Assembly (NCBI RefSeq): GCF_024609785.1
Contig: NZ_JANHJQ010000013.1
Span: forward strand, 83,038-147,037
Origin: Pseudalkalibacillus decolorationis
Lineage (GTDB): Bacteria; Bacillota; Bacilli; Bacillales; Fictibacillaceae
Length of the DNA stretch: 64,000 nt
Direction: 5' to 3'
Part shown: positions 36,299 through 46,070 of the stretch, piece after piece
How positions within the stretch are numbered: the stretch's first letter is position 1
Layout: the number at the start of each line of letters is the position of its first letter
The notes under the pieces: generated by a model
Databases searched by the model: none
Seen by the model: only the letters and a program-made list of their open reading frames with translations
Told to the model about the DNA's origin: nothing
Position numbers and translations under genes: made by a program

Positions 36299-37606
36299 TT
36301 AATTGGAGCTAGAATCAATTGATGGACTGAAAAGATACAGGAGGGTTGATAGGACTCCGCTCGTGATGAAGCTAATCCAAATCGCTAGTATGGAAACTCC
36401 TGAAAACATCACGATAGTGCCAGCCCCAACTCCAATTAAAATACTATAGGCAAAGAAAGCACTCAACGTTTTCTTTCCAAAGATAATCCATAACATCGGG
36501 ATGATCATTGCACCGTAAAACTGTCCAAAGAAGAAAATTAAATCTAATAAATTGGGTGTCAAAAAAGAACTAATAATAAATAAAGCTAACGAAATTACGC
36601 CCGCAACTAGGTAGGAGAGCTGGTATTTACTACGGTCAGTATACTCCTTATTAATACTCATGATATTCTTTACAATCAATATAGTCGTCGCATGTAACTC
36701 CGCTCCAACCGTTGTAGATAATGTACTGAAGCAAAATAAAAAGAATAAGATCACCAAAATTAGGGGTTCAATTTTATAGACAAATTCGAATAATAAGGAG
36801 TAGGTATTGTCATAACTTTTATCAAAGATCGAAATAAGTAGCATTGAAAAGAGCGCTAGAGGAATTGTCCCCCATATCAAACCGGTCAACCATAAAGAAG
36901 CTCGAACCTTGGTAGGTTGAATAATATGAATACGCTGCCAAGTGGCCCGATCAGTAATGACTTGTCCAAATCCAATTAAAATCGCTGTTATCATAAATAG
37001 AAAGGCATCATAGTTTTTCCAATACAAAAGATAAGGGTGATAGAGTCGGACCCCGTCGTAAATTGGGTAGATCCCCTCTTGAATAAAGAAATAAGCAGGT
37101 ATAAAAATAATGGCAGCAAAAATCAGGGAAATTTTGATAGGTTCAATTTTATGGAGGGAATTCATCCCCCCAACCCCGGCATAAACAAAGCAATAAACGA
37201 AAAATATAAAAAGCCCAATAGAAGCAGGTATATCTAAAATAAGGTGAAATAAAATTCCAGCCCCCAGTGCTTGAATAAATAGAGAGTCAAAACTTGTTAT
37301 TAGTAATAATCCCATCATGATTACATAGGATTGACCTGGAAGACGTTCGTACAAGACATCTCCAATCGTCTCATGTTTCCGAAAACGCTTTTTAATTTTA
37401 ACTGCTACGAAACTAAATAGAATAAAAGCAACAGATCCCATTAAGGAGTAACCAATGCCTCCTAGCAAACCGTATTTAAATAATGTCTCCGGTGATGATA
37501 GAATTGTATTGGCAGTAATCCAGCGTGCGAGCAAGGTTAAAACTCCAAATGAGGCACCTAACGATAATCCTCCTGTCACATACCATTTATAAGATTTGCT
37601 GATCAC
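36299..37606 (-). CDS. Sodium:solute symporter (SSF)-like membrane protein
   Basis: 435 residues, about twelve membrane helices. The SSF pattern is visible in the first cytoplasmic loop (RFRKHETIGDVLYERLPGQ), in GVGGMNSLHKIEPIK and in GQVITDRATWQRIHIIQPTKVRASLWLTG; the middle helix has FSTLSTTVGAELHA. Substrate unknown. It begins 2 bp after the response regulator stop, so kinase, regulator and symporter form one operon. It may import or sense the same compound as the neighbouring ABC transporter. Confidence 0.7.
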   Translation of the reverse strand: MISKSYKWYVTGGLSLGASFGVLTLLARWITANTILSSPETLFKYGLLGGIGYSLMGSVAFILFSFVAVKIKKRFRKHETIGDVLYERLPGQSYVIMMGLLLITSFDSLFIQALGAGILFHLILDIPASIGLFIFFVYCFVYAGVGGMNSLHKIEPIKISLIFAAIIFIPAYFFIQEGIYPIYDGVRLYHPYLLYWKNYDAFLFMITAILIGFGQVITDRATWQRIHIIQPTKVRASLWLTGLIWGTIPLALFSMLLISIFDKSYDNTYSLLFEFVYKIEPLILVILFFLFCFSTLSTTVGAELHATTILIVKNIMSINKEYTDRSKYQLSYLVAGVISLALFIISSFLTPNLLDLIFFFGQFYGAMIIPMLWIIFGKKTLSAFFAYSILIGVGAGTIVMFSGVSILAIWISFITSGVLSTLLYLFSPSIDSSSN

Positions 37607-37608
37607 AT

Positions 37609-38295
37609 TTAGACATCCTTCATGCGGAATTCGCGAGGAGTCAATCCAGTTTGCTTTTTAAACAATGAACTGAAATAGTGCTGACTATTAAACCCACATG
37701 TTTCCGATACTTGTGAAATATTCATCTTCGGAGACTCTTTAAGCATTCGTTTAGCTTTCTCAATACGATATGTGTTCAAATAACTTGCGAAGTTTGTATT
37801 TAACTCTTCATTAAATTTACGGCTCAAATAAGCATTGTTTACATGGATGTCATCTGCAATTTGTCCCAACGTTAGCCGATCACCGAAACGTCTGTGAATC
37901 GTTTCTAGTGTTTGGTTGACCATATCAGATAAGTTCGCTTGTTGGAGGTAAGGTTGTATGGCTTCGATGAGTTCACTTTCAATCAAAGGTTTCGTAATGT
38001 AATCTTCAACGCCCATTCGTAGTGCTTGATGAGCATATTCGAAAGATTGATATGCGGTAACCATAATAACCTTTATTTGGTAATCATTCTTGAATTGTCT
38101 GGCTAGCTCTAAACCTGATTTACCAGGCATTTGAATATCAACCAAAGCAAGTTGAATCGCCACATTCTCCACAATATCAAGAGCCCTTGAGGCATCCTTT
38201 GCTTGATAAATGGATCCCAAATTAAAATAAGGTTTTAAAAGGTATTCAAGTTGCTCAAGCTCTAATTGTTCATCATCTACTAAAAGGATATTCAT
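37609..38295 (-). CDS. Response regulator with AraC-type DNA-binding domain (YesN-like)
   Basis: 228 residues: receiver domain (VDDE at 6-9, phosphoacceptor Asp53 in LALVDIQMPG, Lys in YITKPLIES) and a C-terminal AraC HTH pair (LTLGQIADDIHVNNAYLSRKFNEE, MNISQVSETCGFNSQHYFSSLFKKQTGLTPREFR). ATG 38295 follows AGGAGGGATCTAC; an in-frame upstream ATG would overlap the kinase gene. Likely activates the adjacent transport and hydrolase genes. Confidence 0.88.
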   Translation of the reverse strand: MNILLVDDEQLELEQLEYLLKPYFNLGSIYQAKDASRALDIVENVAIQLALVDIQMPGKSGLELARQFKNDYQIKVIMVTAYQSFEYAHQALRMGVEDYITKPLIESELIEAIQPYLQQANLSDMVNQTLETIHRRFGDRLTLGQIADDIHVNNAYLSRKFNEELNTNFASYLNTYRIEKAKRMLKESPKMNISQVSETCGFNSQHYFSSLFKKQTGLTPREFRMKDV

Positions 38296-38306
38296 GTAGA
38301 TCCCTC

Positions 38307-39065
38307 CTATGTGGACTGTTCTTGGATTGGCCATTCCATTCTAACTAATGTACCAGTTGCCTTTTCAATAAGATACAAGTCGACCTCTTCTTCAGGATAG
38401 AGTAGAGAAAGCCTTTCTTTTATATTTTCCAAACCTATTCCTTCTCGTCTTTGTTGAGGGATGGCTTCTGCCTTGTCGTATTCCCCCTTATTATTCCAAA
38501 CCTCAAGAATCAATTCCTTGTCATAAGAACGGATGTTAATAACCAGTTCAGCAGGTCCTTGATATTTTTCAAATCCGTGCTTAAAGCAATTCTCAACAAA
38601 TGTTTGGATCGCATAGCTAGGAATTAGTTTGTTATTCAGCTCAGGCTCGACAAACTGTTTTATGTGTAATCGATCCCCAAACCGTAGTTTCTGTATATCT
38701 AAATAATAGTTCGTATATTGGAGTTCTTGTCTAATCGTGGTTAGGGATTGATCACTAGTGTATTTGTGTTTGAAAAACTTTGATAAGGTTTCAATTGAAC
38801 TAATTAAATCTTGTTTTCGATCGAGTCGAGCTAGGCTGCCAATGACATTCAAGGTATTAAAAAAGAAATGAGGTTGAATTTGTTGGCTCAGGACTTCGAA
38901 ACGACTACGCTGTAATTCTTGTTCGAGAGCTAGCTGAGTGGCCTGATTTTTTAAAGAGTCAATTCGCTTTTCAAATATAAATAAAAATAAAAGTGTAAAA
39001 GACCCTAGTAAGGGGGCTAATACACATATCATAATATATATAGAAAGGGTCTCTTGGTTAATCAT
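38307..39065 (-). CDS. LytS/YesM-type sensor histidine kinase with a single membrane helix
   Basis: 252 residues: one N-terminal helix (about 8-32), a short coiled coil, His_kinase motif QQIQPHFFFNTLN (His66) and HATPase (AIQTFVENCFKHGFEK, GIGLENIKERL). Unusually short for this group, since there is no extracellular sensor domain. The signal is therefore probably received from a partner, possibly the SSF-like symporter in the same operon or the ABC transporter upstream (inference). Confidence 0.85.
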   Translation of the reverse strand: MINQETLSIYIMICVLAPLLGSFTLLFLFIFEKRIDSLKNQATQLALEQELQRSRFEVLSQQIQPHFFFNTLNVIGSLARLDRKQDLISSIETLSKFFKHKYTSDQSLTTIRQELQYTNYYLDIQKLRFGDRLHIKQFVEPELNNKLIPSYAIQTFVENCFKHGFEKYQGPAELVINIRSYDKELILEVWNNKGEYDKAEAIPQQRREGIGLENIKERLSLLYPEEEVDLYLIEKATGTLVRMEWPIQEQST

Positions 39066-39119
39066 ACTATTAGACTCCGTCCTTCAAGTGATCGCTAACT
39101 ATATTATACATCAATAATA

Positions 39120-40109
39120 TTAGATTGATAACTTCTCAGCGTAATGACATCCAACCAAGTGACCGTCATCAAGTTCTCTTAATTCTGGTTCTATGTTCCT
39201 ACAATGATCTGTCGCAAATGGGCAACGCGTGTGAAAGCGGCATCCGGATGGAGGATTAATCGGAGAAGGTACGTCTCCAGTTATTTCAATCTCTTTCCGG
39301 GCTACATCTAAATCAGGAACCGGAATAGCCGACAGTAACGCCTTGGTATATGGGTGAGAAGGTTTATTAAATAACGAATGCTTATCGGCGATCTCTACAA
39401 TCTTACCAAGATACATAACCATAATGCGATCTGAGATGTGACGTACAACACTTAAATCGTGTGAAATAAATACATAGGTCATGTTGAATTGTTTCTGAAG
39501 CTTCTTAAGCAAGTTCAATACTTGCGCTTGGATTGATACATCAAGCGCGGATACTGCTTCATCACAAATAATCATTTTCGGATTAACAGACAAGGCTCTA
39601 GCAATCCCGATACGCTGACGTTGCCCCCCGCTAAACTCGTGTGGTAAACGCTCCAATGAATCTGGAGGTAGGCCAACAAGTGTCATTAGTTCGAGCATCC
39701 GGCCCTCGCGGTCCGATTTTGGAAGGACGTCTTGGATTTTCATCGATTCATTTAGCATTTGGCGGATGGTTCTCCTTGGATTAAGGGAGGCAAAAGGGTC
39801 CTGGAAAATGACTTGGATATCCCCACGTACATCTTTTAATTCTCGGCGTGACAACTTAGCTAAATCACGTCCTTGAAAATGAATTTCTCCTTCTGTTGGG
39901 TCATCCAGTCTAAGGATGGCACGGCCGGTTGTAGACTTGCCACAACCAGATTCTCCGACAATACTTAACGTTGTCCCTTCCTCAACTCCAAAAGAAATGT
40001 CATCAACGGCTTTGACATACTGTTTCTTCTGAAAAGGTGATTCTTTTTTCATAGAAAAGTATTGTTTTAGATGTTTTACTTCGAGTAAGGGTTTCGTTGC
40101 GGCCTTCAT
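39120..40109 (-). CDS. Oligopeptide/dipeptide ABC transporter ATPase (OppF/DppF type)
   Basis: 329 residues. Walker [10 protein letters not shown], signature [15 protein letters not shown], Walker [13 protein letters not shown] and the C-terminal cysteine cluster [14 protein letters not shown] typical of OppF/DppF. The start overlaps the preceding ATPase gene by 4 bp (ATGA); an upstream in-frame ATG would overlap it by about 55 bp. Last gene of the four-gene ABC operon. Confidence 0.92.
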   Translation of the reverse strand: MKAATKPLLEVKHLKQYFSMKKESPFQKKQYVKAVDDISFGVEEGTTLSIVGESGCGKSTTGRAILRLDDPTEGEIHFQGRDLAKLSRRELKDVRGDIQVIFQDPFASLNPRRTIRQMLNESMKIQDVLPKSDREGRMLELMTLVGLPPDSLERLPHEFSGGQRQRIGIARALSVNPKMIICDEAVSALDVSIQAQVLNLLKKLQKQFNMTYVFISHDLSVVRHISDRIMVMYLGKIVEIADKHSLFNKPSHPYTKALLSAIPVPDLDVARKEIEITGDVPSPINPPSGCRFHTRCPFATDHCRNIEPELRELDDGHLVGCHYAEKLSI

Positions 40110-41113
40110 ACAGAGCTCATTCCTTTCGTTAATTCCTTTTCCTCCTGATAAAATAGGCAACGAACCTGATACGAGTGGTCGGAGCTCATTTTAAGATCTG
40201 GATGGATTTGGTGACAAGAATCCTCGGCGATTGGACAACGGTCGGTAAATTTACATCCTTGGTGTTCTTTGAAAGGGCTAGGGATGCTCCCCTCCATAGC
40301 CTGTAGTTCCTCTTGATCTTCATAAAGCTTCGGTAATGATTGGAGGAGCCCTTTCGTGTAAGGGTGCTTTGGATGACGAAATAACTCTTCGGTCGTGGAA
40401 TATTCTACAATTTCCCCAGCATACATGACAGCTACCCTGTCACACGTTTCAGCTACAACACCAAGGTCGTGAGTAATGAAGATAATGCCCATTTTGAGCT
40501 TCTTCTGCAAGTTTTTCATTAATTTTAAAATTTGCGATTGAATCGTTACGTCAAGTGCTGTTGTTGGCTCATCGGCGATCAATACCTCAGGGTTGCAGGC
40601 GAGAGCCATCGCGATCATCACACGTTGACGCATTCCGCCACTTAGTTGAAACGGCTCCTGTTTTGCGCGCTTTTCTGGTGAAGGTATCCCAACGAGTTTG
40701 AGCATCTCAATACTCTTTTGAAAGGCTTGCTTTCGATTTAATCCCTGGTGTTCACGAATGGTCTCAGCAATTTGTTCCCCAACTGAAATGACAGGATTTA
40801 GCGATGTCATCGGCTCTTGAAAAATCATTGAAATTTGGTTGCCACGAATATTCCGCATTTGCTTTTCAGACTTGCCAACCAATTCCTCATTATTTAATCG
40901 AACCGATCCTTCTACAATTTTTCCAGGATCCGGGACAAGTTGTAGAACCGATAAAGATGTCATGCTTTTCCCGCAACCGGATTCTCCGACGATTCCGAGC
41001 GTTTCTCCTTTATGAAGAGTTAAATCAATGCCATCGACAACTTTTCCAATACCCCTCTTCGTATGGAAATAAGTCTTCAGTTGATTTATTTCAAGAACTT
41101 TCTCTTGTGCCAT
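40106..41113 (-). CDS. Oligopeptide/dipeptide ABC transporter ATPase (OppD/DppD type)
   Basis: 335 residues. [47 protein letters not shown] and the cysteine cluster CKFTDRCPIAEDSC. Pairs with the following ATPase to drive import through the two permeases upstream. Its start is preceded by AGGAGGG. Confidence 0.92.
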   Translation of the reverse strand: MAQEKVLEINQLKTYFHTKRGIGKVVDGIDLTLHKGETLGIVGESGCGKSMTSLSVLQLVPDPGKIVEGSVRLNNEELVGKSEKQMRNIRGNQISMIFQEPMTSLNPVISVGEQIAETIREHQGLNRKQAFQKSIEMLKLVGIPSPEKRAKQEPFQLSGGMRQRVMIAMALACNPEVLIADEPTTALDVTIQSQILKLMKNLQKKLKMGIIFITHDLGVVAETCDRVAVMYAGEIVEYSTTEELFRHPKHPYTKGLLQSLPKLYEDQEELQAMEGSIPSPFKEHQGCKFTDRCPIAEDSCHQIHPDLKMSSDHSYQVRCLFYQEEKELTKGMSSV

Positions 41114-41128
41114 GTGTAATCCCTCCTA

Positions 41129-42049
41129 TTAATTTAAGTCAATTCGACGGTTAAAGAAGCGGTACAAAATATCAACGAACAAGTTAACAATCACGAATAC
41201 CAGAGATGCGACAAGTATTCCACCTTGAACCATTGGAATATCACGCATTCGAATGGATTCAACAATTAGCCGTCCTAATCCATTGATGGCAAAGACCGAT
41301 TCAATCAAAACGGTACCACCAAGTAGGGCACCAAATTGGAGTCCAACAACCGTAATTACAGGAATTAATGCATTTCGTAATGCGTGCTTGTATATGACGA
41401 GGTACCCTCTAATCCCTTTGGCCCTTGCTGTTCGAATGTAGTCTTGTCTTACAACTTCGAGCATACTCGAGCGAGTCATTCGGGCAACAATTGCCGCCCC
41501 ACTTGCACCAAGCGTAAACGCTGGTAGAATCATGTGTTTAACACTATCCCATCCGGAAACTGGAAACCATTGTAACTCGACAGAAAAGATGTACATTAAA
41601 ATCAAGCCAAGCCAAAAACTAGGAAAGGAAATTCCTAAAAGCGCGACAACCATAACGCTCATATCTGAAACCGAGTAGGGACGAACTGCTGAAATAATAC
41701 CAGCAGTCATTCCAAGAATGATTGTAATTAAAGTACTATAAAAAGCGAGCTCAACTGAAATGGGAAGTCGTGTTGTGATTTCATTAATAACAGGCTGGTG
41801 ACTTTTAGCAGAAATACCAAGATCCCCTTGAAAAAGTCCTGCTATAGAATCGAAGTACTGTACATAGAGCGGTCGATCTAAACCAAGATTATGTCGAAGG
41901 TTTTCAATCGTTTCTTTTGAAGCCCCTTCACCCGCAAGAACTTGAGCTGAATCACCTGGGACCATTTGCATTATTAAAAAGACAACTAAGGTAATTCCGA
42001 AAATGACTGGAATCGTTTGAGCCAATCGTTTGGTTATAAAAGCAAGCAT
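41129..42049 (-). CDS. Dipeptide-type ABC permease (DppB/OppB type)
   Basis: 306 residues with six membrane helices, starting MLAFITKRLAQTIPVIFGITLVVFLIM, as DppB proteins do. The EAA coupling loop is DYIRTARAKGIRGYLVIYKHALRNALIPV. Part of the operon 42971 to 39120. Confidence 0.92.
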   Translation of the reverse strand: MLAFITKRLAQTIPVIFGITLVVFLIMQMVPGDSAQVLAGEGASKETIENLRHNLGLDRPLYVQYFDSIAGLFQGDLGISAKSHQPVINEITTRLPISVELAFYSTLITIILGMTAGIISAVRPYSVSDMSVMVVALLGISFPSFWLGLILMYIFSVELQWFPVSGWDSVKHMILPAFTLGASGAAIVARMTRSSMLEVVRQDYIRTARAKGIRGYLVIYKHALRNALIPVITVVGLQFGALLGGTVLIESVFAINGLGRLIVESIRMRDIPMVQGGILVASLVFVIVNLFVDILYRFFNRRIDLN

Positions 42050-42065
42050 AAAATATTCCTCCTCA

Positions 42066-42971
42066 TTATGATTTCATTCTTGGATCTAGTGCATCACGTA
42101 GACCATCACCAAACAGGTTACACCCCATGACAAGCAGCGCGATTGTCAACCCAGGGAAAATAGCCATATATGGTGCGCTGAAAATAAAATCTCGCCCATT
42201 TGAAAGCATTGCACCCCATTCTGGTGAAGGGGGCTGTGCGCCAAGTCCGAGAAAGGATAACCCTGCAGCGGAAAGAATTGCCGTTGCCAAGCGTAACGTC
42301 CCTTGGACAATTAATGGAGACAAAATATTAGGTAAAATATGCAAAAAAATGATTGTCCCATCATTAGCACCAAGGGAGCGGATGGCGTCGACATATTCTA
42401 GTTTCCGCACTTCCATCGTTGAACCACGTGCGATTCGAGCAAATAATGGTACGGAAAACACCCCTACAGCTACTGTTACATTGAAGAGGCTCGGGCCTAG
42501 GGCACTAATAATAGCAAGAGCTAATAAAATACCGGGAAACGCGAGCATAATATCAAGAACTCGGCTGATGACCGAGTCAATCCATCCACCATAATAACCC
42601 GCGGCCATACCCATAATGACACCAAAGATAGCCCCGAATAATACTGCGACAACACCTACCCCCATCGACAAACGCGATCCATATAAGATACGACTTAAAA
42701 TATCTCTGCCTTTGTCGTCGGTACCCATCCAATGTTCTAAAGATGGCGCTTGAAGTTTATTTGCTAAATCAATAGCAAACGGATCGTAAGGTGCAAGGAA
42801 TGGGGCAAATAGTGCGATCACTATATAAAATAGAACAATTAATCCCCCAACTAACGCGGCCTTATTCCGAACCATTCTGTTAATAAATGCTTCTATTCTT
42901 TCAATTCGTTGTTGCTTCCGAAGCTTATCGAAGGATATTGCTTCTTGCTGCGTCTTCAATTGTGCTTCCAT
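42066..42971 (-). CDS. Dipeptide-type ABC permease (DppC/OppC type)
   Basis: 301 residues. N-terminal OppC helix, then APYDPFAIDLANKLQAPSLEHWMGTDDKGRDILSR, the standard DppC opening; coupling loop LEYVDAIRSLGANDGTIIFLHILPN. ATG 42971 follows GAGGAGGACTC; an in-frame ATG 21 bases upstream lies before that site and is rejected. First gene of the ABC operon, divergent from the binding-protein gene. Confidence 0.9.
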   Translation of the reverse strand: MEAQLKTQQEAISFDKLRKQQRIERIEAFINRMVRNKAALVGGLIVLFYIVIALFAPFLAPYDPFAIDLANKLQAPSLEHWMGTDDKGRDILSRILYGSRLSMGVGVVAVLFGAIFGVIMGMAAGYYGGWIDSVISRVLDIMLAFPGILLALAIISALGPSLFNVTVAVGVFSVPLFARIARGSTMEVRKLEYVDAIRSLGANDGTIIFLHILPNILSPLIVQGTLRLATAILSAAGLSFLGLGAQPPSPEWGAMLSNGRDFIFSAPYMAIFPGLTIALLVMGCNLFGDGLRDALDPRMKS

Positions 42972-43179
42972 ATTGAGTCCTCCTCGTATCAATTTTGGCT
43001 ATGCTGTGTAACTAAGAATAGAAGAGTTTTTATAGTAAAGTAAATGCTATTATTCTAAATTGTCAAAATATTTTAAAAGTAGGTAAAAATCTTACAAAAA
43101 AAAGAAACCATTATCTCTTATAATGCTTGTAAGAGTTACCATAGCAAACACAAATACAAAAGAAAGGGATGATTGATTT

Positions 43180-44763
43180 ATGACAATAGTAAAACGTTTA
43201 GTAAGCGGGAAATCATATCTAACTCTTGTAACCATCATAATTACCGTTATGATTCTTCAAGCTTGCTCGACAGGTGGTGGTGAAAAAGAGGCGAATGAAG
43301 GTTCACAAGATACTGGGAATGCAGGAGGCACATTGAAAATTGCCATCCAAGCGGATGCAACAAATCTTGATCCACATTTTATTACCAATATTCCTTCTGC
43401 CAATATTATTTATCAGAAGGTGTATGAGACACTGGTTGCCTTTAATAAAGATATGGAAATCGTTCCGAAATTAGCGAAAGAGTGGAAACAGATAGACGAA
43501 ACGACTTGGCAATTTAAACTAAATGAAGGAATTACTTTCCATGATGGAACTCCATTTAACGCGGAGGCTGTAAAGGCCACATTCGACCGTTTACTTGATC
43601 CAGCTACAGAATCACCACAGCGAGATAAGTTAAGTATGATCGAAGAAGTGAAAGTAATTGATGATACGACGGTTCAGTTACTTCTTGATGAACCATACGC
43701 TCCCCTTCTATCAATTTTGGCGAGCAACGAAGGAAGCATCCTCAGTCCAAAGGTGATTACCGAGGATCCAGAATCGTTGGCCGGCAACCCTGTGGGAACC
43801 GGTCCGTTTGTGTTCGAATCTTGGAATTCAGGACAGGATATTACGCTTGTTAAAAACGAAGATTACTGGGGGAAAAAACCGAAAATAGATAAGGTTGTTT
43901 TCGAAGTAATTCCTGAAGCGGCTACACGACTTGCCATGATTGAAACTGGAGAAGCACACATTACCGACCAGGTGCCAGTTTCTGAAATTGAGCGGATTAA
44001 TAAGTCAGATACATTGAACATGTACCGGACTGATGGGTTAGCAGTTGAATACATCGGTTTTAATACTCAGAAGACTCCATTAGATAATGTTGAGCTACGT
44101 AAAGCCATTAGCCATGCGATTGAACGAGAGGCAATTATAAAAGGTATATATAATAATGTTGGCACACTAGCTAACTCAGCGATGAGTCCTAAGGTTTTCG
44201 GATATAGTGAAAATATTGAGCCCTACGAGTATAACATCAATAAGGCGAAGGATTTAATGAAAGAAGCAGGATTTGAGGACGGCGTTAGTCTAACACTGAT
44301 CACAAGCGATCGTAAAGAAAGAGTTAGTATGGCGGAGGTTATTAAGTCACAGCTTAAAGGCATTGGGGTAGATATTGAAATCCAAGTGCTTGAGTACGGT
44401 GCCTATATCTCGGCTGTAGATAGTGGGGATCACGATATGTTCATCGGTGGATGGGGAAATGCAACAGGTGATGGTGATTATAACCAGTACAACTTGTTCC
44501 ATTCCGATTCCCATGGATCACCAGGGAATCATTTCTATTACACAAATAAAAAAGTCGACCAAATAATTGAGGCTGCCCGTCGTGAAACAAGCCCAGACAA
44601 GCGTAAAGAATTGTATGAGAAAGCGATGCAAATCGAAATGGAAGAAGCGGTTTACATTCCGATTCGGAATTATGAACATTTAGCCGTGTACAATAACAAT
44701 GTAGATGGATTCTGGTTAAGTCCTGCCAGTTATCTTATGATCAACAATGCTACGGTAAAATAG
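43180..44763 (+). CDS. Extracellular solute-binding lipoprotein, family 5
   Basis: 527 residues. Lipoprotein signal ending ILQAC (Cys29), then the SBP family 5 fold: LDPHFITNIPSANIIYQKVYETLVAFN, PKLAKEWKQIDETTWQFKLNEGITFHDGTPFNAEAVKATFDRL, VGTGPFVFESW. It delivers substrate to the divergent DppBCDF-type transporter. Family 5 proteins bind peptides, nickel, glutathione or other small amides. The two amidohydrolases immediately downstream argue for a cyclic amide or nucleobase-like ligand. The divergent promoter region 42972-43179 is AT-rich. Confidence 0.9.
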   Translation: MTIVKRLVSGKSYLTLVTIIITVMILQACSTGGGEKEANEGSQDTGNAGGTLKIAIQADATNLDPHFITNIPSANIIYQKVYETLVAFNKDMEIVPKLAKEWKQIDETTWQFKLNEGITFHDGTPFNAEAVKATFDRLLDPATESPQRDKLSMIEEVKVIDDTTVQLLLDEPYAPLLSILASNEGSILSPKVITEDPESLAGNPVGTGPFVFESWNSGQDITLVKNEDYWGKKPKIDKVVFEVIPEAATRLAMIETGEAHITDQVPVSEIERINKSDTLNMYRTDGLAVEYIGFNTQKTPLDNVELRKAISHAIEREAIIKGIYNNVGTLANSAMSPKVFGYSENIEPYEYNINKAKDLMKEAGFEDGVSLTLITSDRKERVSMAEVIKSQLKGIGVDIEIQVLEYGAYISAVDSGDHDMFIGGWGNATGDGDYNQYNLFHSDSHGSPGNHFYYTNKKVDQIIEAARRETSPDKRKELYEKAMQIEMEEAVYIPIRNYEHLAVYNNNVDGFWLSPASYLMINNATVK

Positions 44764-44819
44764 GAAGAAACAATGGAGGGGAGTTGGTCTTCCCTTCTTA
44801 TTAAAGGAGGAATGTTTTC

Positions 44820-46052
44820 GTGCAAAGCTTACTAATTAAGAATGCCCGATTAGAAACAAGTTTTGAGAAACAAGACGGAGTAGTAATTAAAACGAATACC
44901 GAATCAAAAGACATCCTTATTAAAGAAGGTATTATTGCGGCTATAAGCGATTCCATTGAATTACAGGATGGGGTCACTATTCTTGAAGCGGATGGCCAGC
45001 TATTAATGCCAGCATTCCGCGAAATGCATATCCACATTGATAAAACTTACTTCAGCGGTCCCTGGAAAGCATGTAAACCAATCACTAATGGTATTTTTAC
45101 TAGAATAGAAGAGGAACAGAAGCTATTACCGAAACAGTTAGCTGTAGCGGAGGAAAGAGCGGATCGAATGGTACAGCATTTATTGGCTCAGGGCCATACC
45201 CACATTAGAACCCACTGTAATATCGATCCTACGATTGGTTTGAAAAATTTAGAGGTCACTGTTAACGTCCTTGAACGCTATAAAAATCAATTGACCTATG
45301 AAATTGTTGCCTTTCCTCAACATGGATTGCTCCGTAGTCAGGTAGAGGGATTAATGCGTGAAGCAATGCGTTCAGGAGCAACCCTAGTTGGAGGTGTTGA
45401 TCCCGCAACAGTTGACCGGAATATTGATAAATCGTTAGAAACGATGGTCGATATTGCTGTTGAAGCAGGGGCTGGGATAGACATACATTTACATGATCCC
45501 GATTCTCTCGGCGCGTTTACATTTAATAAGCTAGCTGGTTTAACGGAGCAAGCAGGTCTTGAAGGTAGGGTAACGATTAGTCATGCAATTGCGCTAGGTG
45601 ATTTATCAGGTGAAGATTTAAACGAAACGATTGAGAACCTCAAGTCTGCGCGAATTGATGTTGCCTCAACAATTCCAATTAATCGTCCAACGATTCCTGT
45701 TCTTACATTAGATCAGGCTGGTATTCCTGTCTCTGTGGGGCATGATAGTTTAACCGATCATTGGAGTCCTTTTGGAACGGGGAATACAATCGAAAAGCTG
45801 AGTATTTTGGCAGAGCGCTTTCGACTTATCGAGGAACAATCGTTAAATCAAGTATGGAAGTTTGCTAGTGGAGGTATTACCCCATTAAATGAGTCTGGAG
45901 AACAAGTATGGCCAAAGGTTGGCGATAAGTCTGATATGTTGCTTGTCGATGCCAGTTGCTCGGCGGAAGCCGTGGCCCGCAGAAAGTCGGTTACGCACAC
46001 TATTCACAAAGGGAAAAAGATTGAAACGAATCTAGATGCGGTTCGAGCATAA
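44820..46052 (+). CDS. Cytosine-deaminase-like amidohydrolase, copy 1 (GTG start)
   Basis: 410 residues. Metal-dependent amidohydrolase fold: metal ligands HxH in REMHIHIDKTY (His70, His72), THIRTHCNIDP, VAFPQHGLL, HLHD, ISHAIALG and the Asp motif GHDSLTDHWSPFGTGN, which strongly resembles CodA's D-x-x-x-D-P-x-x-P-x-G-x-G-D. It should hydrolyse or deaminate a cyclic C-N compound. GTG 44820 follows AAAGGAGGAATG. It is a tandem paralogue of the next gene and lies 56 bp behind the binding-protein gene. Confidence 0.82.
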   Translation: MQSLLIKNARLETSFEKQDGVVIKTNTESKDILIKEGIIAAISDSIELQDGVTILEADGQLLMPAFREMHIHIDKTYFSGPWKACKPITNGIFTRIEEEQKLLPKQLAVAEERADRMVQHLLAQGHTHIRTHCNIDPTIGLKNLEVTVNVLERYKNQLTYEIVAFPQHGLLRSQVEGLMREAMRSGATLVGGVDPATVDRNIDKSLETMVDIAVEAGAGIDIHLHDPDSLGAFTFNKLAGLTEQAGLEGRVTISHAIALGDLSGEDLNETIENLKSARIDVASTIPINRPTIPVLTLDQAGIPVSVGHDSLTDHWSPFGTGNTIEKLSILAERFRLIEEQSLNQVWKFASGGITPLNESGEQVWPKVGDKSDMLLVDASCSAEAVARRKSVTHTIHKGKKIETNLDAVRA

Positions 46053-46070
46053 ATAGGGGGTTTTTTATCA

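Noticed and set aside
42127..42594. 155-codon plus-strand ORF
   Set aside because: Antisense to the DppC-type permease, which has strong family motifs.
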